Shown here: positions 59,203-64,000 of the stretch, piece by piece
Layout of the letters: each line of letters begins with the position of its first letter
Position numbering within the stretch: position 1 is the first letter of the stretch
NCBI RefSeq assembly: GCF_000147695.2
Contig: NC_015958.1
Span: forward strand, 2,162,001 to 2,226,000
Length of the DNA: 64,000 nucleotides
Direction: 5' to 3'
From: Thermoanaerobacter wiegelii Rt8.B1
GTDB taxonomy: Bacteria; Bacillota; Thermoanaerobacteria; Thermoanaerobacterales; Thermoanaerobacteraceae
Position numbers and translations under genes: made by a program
The notes under the pieces: model-generated
What the model was told of the DNA's origin: nothing
What the model saw: the letters and a program-made list of their open reading frames with translations, nothing else
Databases searched by the model: none

Positions 59203-61029
59203 TTATTCTACTGTAACTGACTTTGCAAGATTACGCGGTTTATCTACGTCACATCCTTTTTCTACTGCCATATAATATGCTAAAAGTTGCAAAGGCACAA
59301 CTGTCAATACTGGAGTAAGCTCTTTAAGCGTTTCAGGTATATATATTACTTTATCTACAACGCCCTCCAGCTGCAAATTACCTTGCTTTGCAAAGGCGAC
59401 TAAAAAACCACCTCTTGCTTTTACTTCTTTTATATTACTAAGCATCTTTTCAAAAAGGTCATCTTGTGTTGCAAGAGCTATCACAAGTGTTCCCTCTTCT
59501 ACAAGGGCCAAAGTACCGTGTTTTAATTCACCAGCCGGATAAGCCTCTGAATGAATATAGGATATTTCTTTGAGTTTTAAAGAACCCTCCATAGCAACGG
59601 CATAGTCCAGTCCTCTTCCAATGTAAAATACGTCTTTTGCATTATAGTGTTCAGAGGCAAATTTTTGTATTACATCTTTGTTGTCAAGTAAATACTGAAC
59701 TTTTTCAGGAAGTTTCTTTAATTCTGTGCAAAGTTCCATAACCTTTGTTTTAGTTATTGTCCCTCTTTTTATTGCAAGGTCCATAGCTACAAGATAGAGA
59801 GCTATAAGTTGCGTAGTATAAGCTTTGGTAGAAGCAACAGCTATTTCAGGACCTGCCCATGTGTATAGTACATCATCTGCTTCTCTGGAGACAGAACTTC
59901 CAACGACGTTTGTAATGGCTATAACTCTTGACCCTTTTTTCTTAGCTTCTTTTAATGCAGCAATGGTATCTGCTGTTTCCCCCGACTGGCTTATTACAAT
60001 TGTAAGAGTTCTTTCATTTACTAAGGGGTTTCTATATCTAAATTCTGAAGCGACATCTACTTCAACAGGTATTCTCGCAAGATTTTCTATGACGTATTTC
60101 CCAACAACACCCGCATGATAAGCTGTTCCACAGGCTACAATAAAGATTTTATCTATCTTTTCAAGGTCTTCTTTAGTAATTTTCACATCATCTAAAACTA
60201 TTTCTGAATCATCAATTATTCTGCCTCTTAATGTATCTTTTATAGCACTTGGCTGCTCGTGAATTTCTTTTATCATGAAATGTTCATAACCGCCCTTTTC
60301 AGCCGCCTCTACATCCCATTTTACTTCAAAAAGCGATTTTTCTACTTGCCTTCCAAACATGTCTATAAACTCTACGCTGTCTTTTTTAATTATGGCAATC
60401 TCATGATCATCAAGAAAATATACACTTCTTGTATGTTTTAATATAGCTGGGATATCAGATGCAATAAAGTTTTCACCATTGCCTATTCCAACTATAAGAG
60501 GTGCTTCTTTTCTTGCAGCTACAATCATATCGGGATTGTTTTTGCACAAAACGCCTAAGGCATAAGAACCTTCAATTCTGTCTAAAACTTTTTTCACAGC
60601 CTCTACTATATCGCCATTGTAATAATACTCCAGCAAATTTGCTACAACTTCTGTATCAGTCTCAGACTTAAAGGTATAACCTTCCTCTAACAGCCATTTC
60701 TTCAGTGGAAGATAGTTTTCAATTATGCCATTGTGGACTACTGCAATTAGCCCTGATTGGGATAAATGAGGATGGGAGTTTGTATCAGATGGTTCACCAT
60801 GCGTAGCCCACCTTGTGTGTCCTATGCCTATTGTCCCTACCATATTATCTTTTTCAACAAGCTCTTTTAGGACGTTTAATCTTCCCTTCGCTTTCTTTAT
60901 ATTTATATTGCCATCATTTAAAATGGCAATTCCTGCCGAATCATAGCCTCGATACTCCAATTTTGTCAAACCTTCTAAAAGTATTGGCGTCGCCTGTTTA
61001 TCGCCAATATATCCTACAATTCCACACAT
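59203..61029 (-). CDS. glmS: Glutamine--fructose-6-phosphate aminotransferase (isomerizing)
   Basis: GlmS makes glucosamine-6-phosphate from fructose-6-phosphate and glutamine, the first step to UDP-GlcNAc for cell wall synthesis. The 608-residue protein begins MCGIVGYIGD with the catalytic Cys2. Glutaminase residues follow (GHTRWATHGEP), then two SIS domains (VISQSGETADTIAALKEAKK and a second near residue 460). The tail DVDKPRNLAKSVTVE is the usual ending, whose coding sequence is the Tn7 TnsD target. ATG at 61029 follows AGGAG. The leader contains a glmS ribozyme. Confidence 0.98.
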   Translation of the reverse strand: MCGIVGYIGDKQATPILLEGLTKLEYRGYDSAGIAILNDGNINIKKAKGRLNVLKELVEKDNMVGTIGIGHTRWATHGEPSDTNSHPHLSQSGLIAVVHNGIIENYLPLKKWLLEEGYTFKSETDTEVVANLLEYYYNGDIVEAVKKVLDRIEGSYALGVLCKNNPDMIVAARKEAPLIVGIGNGENFIASDIPAILKHTRSVYFLDDHEIAIIKKDSVEFIDMFGRQVEKSLFEVKWDVEAAEKGGYEHFMIKEIHEQPSAIKDTLRGRIIDDSEIVLDDVKITKEDLEKIDKIFIVACGTAYHAGVVGKYVIENLARIPVEVDVASEFRYRNPLVNERTLTIVISQSGETADTIAALKEAKKKGSRVIAITNVVGSSVSREADDVLYTWAGPEIAVASTKAYTTQLIALYLVAMDLAIKRGTITKTKVMELCTELKKLPEKVQYLLDNKDVIQKFASEHYNAKDVFYIGRGLDYAVAMEGSLKLKEISYIHSEAYPAGELKHGTLALVEEGTLVIALATQDDLFEKMLSNIKEVKARGGFLVAFAKQGNLQLEGVVDKVIYIPETLKELTPVLTVVPLQLLAYYMAVEKGCDVDKPRNLAKSVTVE

Positions 61030-61069
61030 ACTCGGTCTCCTCTCACTTTTGTAATAAATACTCATCCCT

Positions 61070-61212
61070 GCCCAGACTGCTTTATGCCACAGTCGCCTGT
61101 GGTTTTACCAGTCCTTTATCGGTCGCAGAAAACCGCAGGGCACCCGCCGATAACTCGATAAACCCTGTCCTCGTCAGCTTAAAGTATACACTTTAAGCCC
61201 AGGCGCTTTTTT
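61070..61212 (-). ncRNA. glmS ribozyme (glucosamine-6-phosphate-activated)
   Basis: In the glmS leader the minus strand reads AGCGCCTGGGCTTAAAG, then GACGAGGACAGGGTTTATCG, then GGCGGGTGCCCTGCGG, the conserved core of the glmS ribozyme. Self-cleavage is expected between 61207 and 61206, just before GCGCC. A P4-type hairpin CCACAGGCGACTGTGG follows near 61090. Bound glucosamine-6-phosphate promotes cleavage and lowers glmS expression, giving feedback control of the gene that starts at 61029. Confidence 0.95.
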
Positions 61213-61289
61213 AATTTTTAATCCTTACCTTCTTTTACTCTTCTTCAATAGGCATCCCCCCTTTCAAATAATACCTTTCGCACTTTTAT

Positions 61290-62633
61290 TTAATTTAATT
61301 TTCTTTCTATTAATTCAGCAAGTTCTTTTGCCATTTGACTAATTTTATCATAATCTTTTCCTTCTACCATAACTCTCACAAGAGGCTCAGTGCCCGAGGG
61401 TCTTATAAGTACTCGTCCTTCTCCTCTCATTTCCCTTTCTAAGTTTTCAATTTCCCTTTTTATTTCTTCATCCTCTAAATAAGCATGTTTTAACTCATTT
61501 TTTACTTTTGCGTTTATAAGAACTTGTGGGTAAGTAACCATGCAGGCAGCTAACTCTGACAATTTTTTGCCACTTTCTTTTAAAATAGAACAAAGTTTTA
61601 AAGCAGTAATTTCCCCATCTCCAGTAGTATTGTCATTAAGGAAAATAATATGGCCTGATTGTTCGCCACCAATAGAATATCCGCCTTTTATCATTTCTTC
61701 TAAAACATATCTGTCTCCTACTTTTGTCCTTATGAGATTAATCCCTTGCTCTTTAAGTGCAATCTCAAAGCCTATATTGCTCATAACTGTTGCCACAACT
61801 GTGTTATTTTTTAACCTACCTTTTTTCTTTAAATCTATAGCACATATTGCCATTATGTGGTCTCCATCAACAACATTTCCTTTTTCATCAACTGCAATAA
61901 GTCTATCAGCATCTCCGTCAAAGGCTAAACCTATGTCGGCCCCATTTTCTATGACGAGTTGTTGCAATTTTTCAGGATGAGTAGACCCACAATTGACATT
62001 TATCTTTTCCCCTATAGGCTCTGCTCCATGTAATATGACTTCCGCCCCTAGTTCTTTAAATAGAATTGGCGCTACTGTGCTGCTAGCTCCATAAGCACAA
62101 TCAATTACAATTTTCATTCCTTTTAAATCCCCATCAATAGTAGACTTTAAGAACTCTATGTAATCTCTATGAGAATTTGTGTATTCTTTCCTGGTACCTA
62201 TTCCCGTTCCAATAGGAGAAGGCAACTCAATTTTTTCTTTTATTATATTTTCTATTCTATCTTCTACTTCATCTGGCAATTTATACCCATTTTTATCAAA
62301 AAATTTTATCCCATTGTACTCTACGGGATTATGAGATGCCGATATCATAACTCCAGCATCTGCTTGATATAATCGGGTAAGGTAAGCTACCGCTGGTGTA
62401 GGAATTATCCCCACACTTATGACCTCCGTCCCTACAGAGGTAAGACCAGCAGCTAATGCGCATTCTAGCATGTCGCTAGAAATACGGCTGTCTTTTCCCA
62501 CTACAATTTTGGGCCTATGACTTCCTTCCGTCAAAGCATATGCTCCTGCTCTTCCTAGTTCAAAAGCAAGTTGTGGAGTCAAGTCATAATTAGCTATACC
62601 TCTAACACCATCTGTACCAAACAACCTTGCCAT
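61290..62633 (-). CDS. glmM: Phosphoglucosamine mutase
   Basis: GlmM converts glucosamine-6-phosphate to glucosamine-1-phosphate, the next step after GlmS. The 447-residue protein starts [15 protein letters not shown]. The phosphoserine loop [14 protein letters not shown] has Ser100, the metal-binding loop is FDGDADR near residue 240, GEQSGHIIF lies near 325, and the phosphate-binding [15 protein letters not shown] is at the C-terminus. Length is normal. It lies upstream of glmS on the same strand, with the ribozyme leader between. Confidence 0.98.
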   Translation of the reverse strand: MARLFGTDGVRGIANYDLTPQLAFELGRAGAYALTEGSHRPKIVVGKDSRISSDMLECALAAGLTSVGTEVISVGIIPTPAVAYLTRLYQADAGVMISASHNPVEYNGIKFFDKNGYKLPDEVEDRIENIIKEKIELPSPIGTGIGTRKEYTNSHRDYIEFLKSTIDGDLKGMKIVIDCAYGASSTVAPILFKELGAEVILHGAEPIGEKINVNCGSTHPEKLQQLVIENGADIGLAFDGDADRLIAVDEKGNVVDGDHIMAICAIDLKKKGRLKNNTVVATVMSNIGFEIALKEQGINLIRTKVGDRYVLEEMIKGGYSIGGEQSGHIIFLNDNTTGDGEITALKLCSILKESGKKLSELAACMVTYPQVLINAKVKNELKHAYLEDEEIKREIENLEREMRGEGRVLIRPSGTEPLVRVMVEGKDYDKISQMAKELAELIERKLN

Positions 62634-62701
62634 TTTCTATCTCCTCTCAATAAATCATACGATAATATTTTATCACAGTGAAAACCATATTTCAATTTAC
62701 A

Positions 62702-63301
62702 CTATTCCTCCAACATTGTTAATATATTTTGCATAACTTTGTCTCTCAATTCAACAATTTCCATCTTTATATCAATATTCAGATTTGGGTAAATTGGTTC
62801 CCCTATTTTTAGTTCAATTTTTCCCCTAAATTTGGGAAAATATTTGCCAAAAGGTAGTATTTCTCTTGTGCCTTTTATAGCCACTGGCACAATGGGCTTT
62901 CCCGATTTATATGCTATATACATAGCCCCTTCATACATTTTTTCTACTTTACCAGTTGGTGATATTCCTCCTTCTGGAAATAATCCTATAGAATTTCCCT
63001 CCTTTAGTCTAAATAACGCCTGTTTTATGGCATTTAAATCAGGCGAATTTTTCTTTATGGGAATTGCTTTATCAATTTTTAAAAAATATTTTAAAAAACG
63101 TCTTTTATAAAGTTCAGAACTTGCTAAAAATATAACGGGTCTTTTTACAGAACAGGCTACCACAACTGGGTCTAGCAAACTTTGATGGTTTGCAACAAAA
63201 ATACAAGCTCCCTCAGGCAAATTTTTCTCATATTTTACTTCAAAGGAATAGAATATCTTAAGAATCAATTTAGCAATAAGCCGTAAAATTCTATATAACA
63301 A
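62702..63301 (-). CDS. plsC: 1-acyl-sn-glycerol-3-phosphate acyltransferase (PlsC family)
   Basis: This 199-residue membrane-associated acyltransferase makes phosphatidic acid. The catalytic NHxxxxD is NHQSLLD near residue 38, and the glycerol-phosphate-binding motif is FPEGGISPTGKVEKMYEGAM near residue 108. A hydrophobic N-terminus (LYRILRLIAKLILKIFY) anchors it. The start is TTG at 63301 with GGGAGG upstream. The length is typical of PlsC. Confidence 0.9.
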   Translation of the reverse strand: MLYRILRLIAKLILKIFYSFEVKYEKNLPEGACIFVANHQSLLDPVVVACSVKRPVIFLASSELYKRRFLKYFLKIDKAIPIKKNSPDLNAIKQALFRLKEGNSIGLFPEGGISPTGKVEKMYEGAMYIAYKSGKPIVPVAIKGTREILPFGKYFPKFRGKIELKIGEPIYPNLNIDIKMEIVELRDKVMQNILTMLEE

Positions 63302-63394
63302 AAAAATAATACCTCCCTTCCTCTAATGACAAATTCAATAAAGTCAGCGCTATAAGATATATTCGCCACAATCTTTAACAATCCTTCTTTTAAT

Positions 63395-63420
63395 AAAAAA
63401 TGGAGGAAATTATCTCCCCC
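63395..63420 (-). terminator. Terminator after the indolepyruvate oxidoreductase gene
   Basis: On the minus strand GGGGGAGATAATTTCCTCC folds to a short stem followed by ATTTTTTATT. It lies directly after the stop codon at 63423. Confidence 0.75.
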
Positions 63421-63422
63421 TC

Positions 63423-63998
63423 TTAGATTACCTCCAGCCCTTTTCTAAAGGCATTTGTATTTAATTCAACAAATTTTTGTGGCACGTTATTTTTTATTAC
63501 CTCTTCCCAATCAATGCCTTGTAGTCCTAAATATTTAACAAGTACTCCTAAAAGAACTATATTTTGAGCCTTTATATTTCCAAGGCTCTCTGCTATTTTA
63601 TCTGCATCTACTGCAATTGTCTTTACGCTTTTTGATATTTCCTCAATTAAGTTCTTGGGATACTCTTCTTTGCTTATGAGCACAGAAAGTGGAGGTATTT
63701 CTACCGTATTTACAATGACAACGCCGTCTTTTTTAAGATAATTTAACCATCGCACAGCTTCCATTTTTTCAAAGGCTACGATAACATCAGCAGCCCCAAC
63801 TTCAATGACTGGAGAATAAACTTTTTCTCCAAACCTTATTTGAGTATTGACACTTCCTCCTCTTTGAGACATGCCGTGGACTTCTGACATTTTTACATCA
63901 TAACCACTTTTTAGTAGCCCCTCTGCCAATACATTGCTGGCTAAAATAGTGCCTTGCCCTCCTACCCCTACCATTAATATGCTCTTTACTTCTTGCAC
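63423..63998 (-). CDS. iorB: Indolepyruvate ferredoxin oxidoreductase, beta subunit
   Basis: This beta subunit of the enzyme oxidises aryl-pyruvates to aryl-acetyl-CoA with ferredoxin as acceptor, in amino acid fermentation. The 191-residue protein starts VKSILMVGVGGQGTILASNV and has SEVHGMSQRGGSVNTQIRFG near residue 40, both signatures of the gamma/beta oxidoreductase family. The start is GTG at 63998, two bases from the window edge, so the true start and its ribosome binding site cannot be checked. The alpha subunit gene is expected just outside the window. Confidence 0.9.
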   Translation of the reverse strand: MQEVKSILMVGVGGQGTILASNVLAEGLLKSGYDVKMSEVHGMSQRGGSVNTQIRFGEKVYSPVIEVGAADVIVAFEKMEAVRWLNYLKKDGVVIVNTVEIPPLSVLISKEEYPKNLIEEISKSVKTIAVDADKIAESLGNIKAQNIVLLGVLVKYLGLQGIDWEEVIKNNVPQKFVELNTNAFRKGLEVI

Positions 63999-64000
63999 TT

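Overview
The window looks like chromosomal DNA of an anaerobic, thermophilic, low-G+C Firmicute, probably a Thermoanaerobacter/Caldanaerobacter-type member of the Thermoanaerobacterales. This is inferred from the A+T-rich composition, the glmS ribozyme, the mannose-type PTS, the indolepyruvate oxidoreductase gene, the Ku-ligase pair and the mix of insertion sequences. No rRNA, tRNA or CRISPR array was seen.

Left flank (1-11.8 kb). A mannose-family PTS operon (IIA frameshifted, IIB, IIC, IID cut by the window edge) lies behind a GntR/HutC regulator. A decaying stretch follows: a transposase remnant, a frameshifted HExxH protein, a frameshifted secreted metallo-beta-lactamase protein, a DUF3006 gene and its degenerate copy, a NucS-like nuclease, and a deletion junction fusing two gene fragments. 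A two-gene NHEJ locus (Ku, ATP-dependent ligase), yjbQ and a truncated EamA transporter end this flank.

Accessory island (about 12.15-59.18 kb). This is a large Tn7-like element. It carries tnsA, tnsB, tnsC and tnsD, and its right side stops exactly 25 bases after the glmS stop codon, the classic attTn7 geometry. A 341-bp unit bounded by TGT and ACA occurs twice in tandem at the left side and once more at the glmS side. These units contain repeats resembling TnsB-binding sites and look like miniature Tn7-like elements. The cargo falls into three blocks. (1) A 1979-residue Avs-like STAND ATPase with a Cap4-like nuclease lies between the left end and tnsD. (2) A plasmid/ICE-like module (25.5-37.1 kb) carries two XRE regulators, a tyrosine recombinase, two paralogous primase-like proteins, a helicase-like ATPase, a candidate small RNA and an origin-like repeat region. 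(3) A leftward defence operon (55.1-37.3 kb) encodes DUF499 ATPase, DUF3780, DUF1156 methyltransferase, PLD-SNF2 helicase, DUF262/HNH nuclease and an SF1 helicase-Vsr-like nuclease; the last gene is split by an IS21-family element with a perfect 5-bp target duplication. A tandem-ribbon-helix-helix gene paired with a divergent gene for a protein of about 68 aa occurs twice, at 32.5-33.2 kb and at 55.2-58.0 kb, and I do not recognise it as a known system.

Right flank (59.2-64 kb). These are core genes on the minus strand: glmS with its self-cleaving ribozyme leader, glmM, a PlsC-type acyltransferase and the indolepyruvate oxidoreductase beta subunit.

Two cross-cutting observations stand out. 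The TnsA residue matching the catalytic Asp114 of Tn7 TnsA is Ser, which predicts altered, cointegrate-type transposition. Several frameshifts across the window sit in coding-strand A-runs and are each repaired by one extra A, which suggests a homopolymer sequencing artefact or real slippage.
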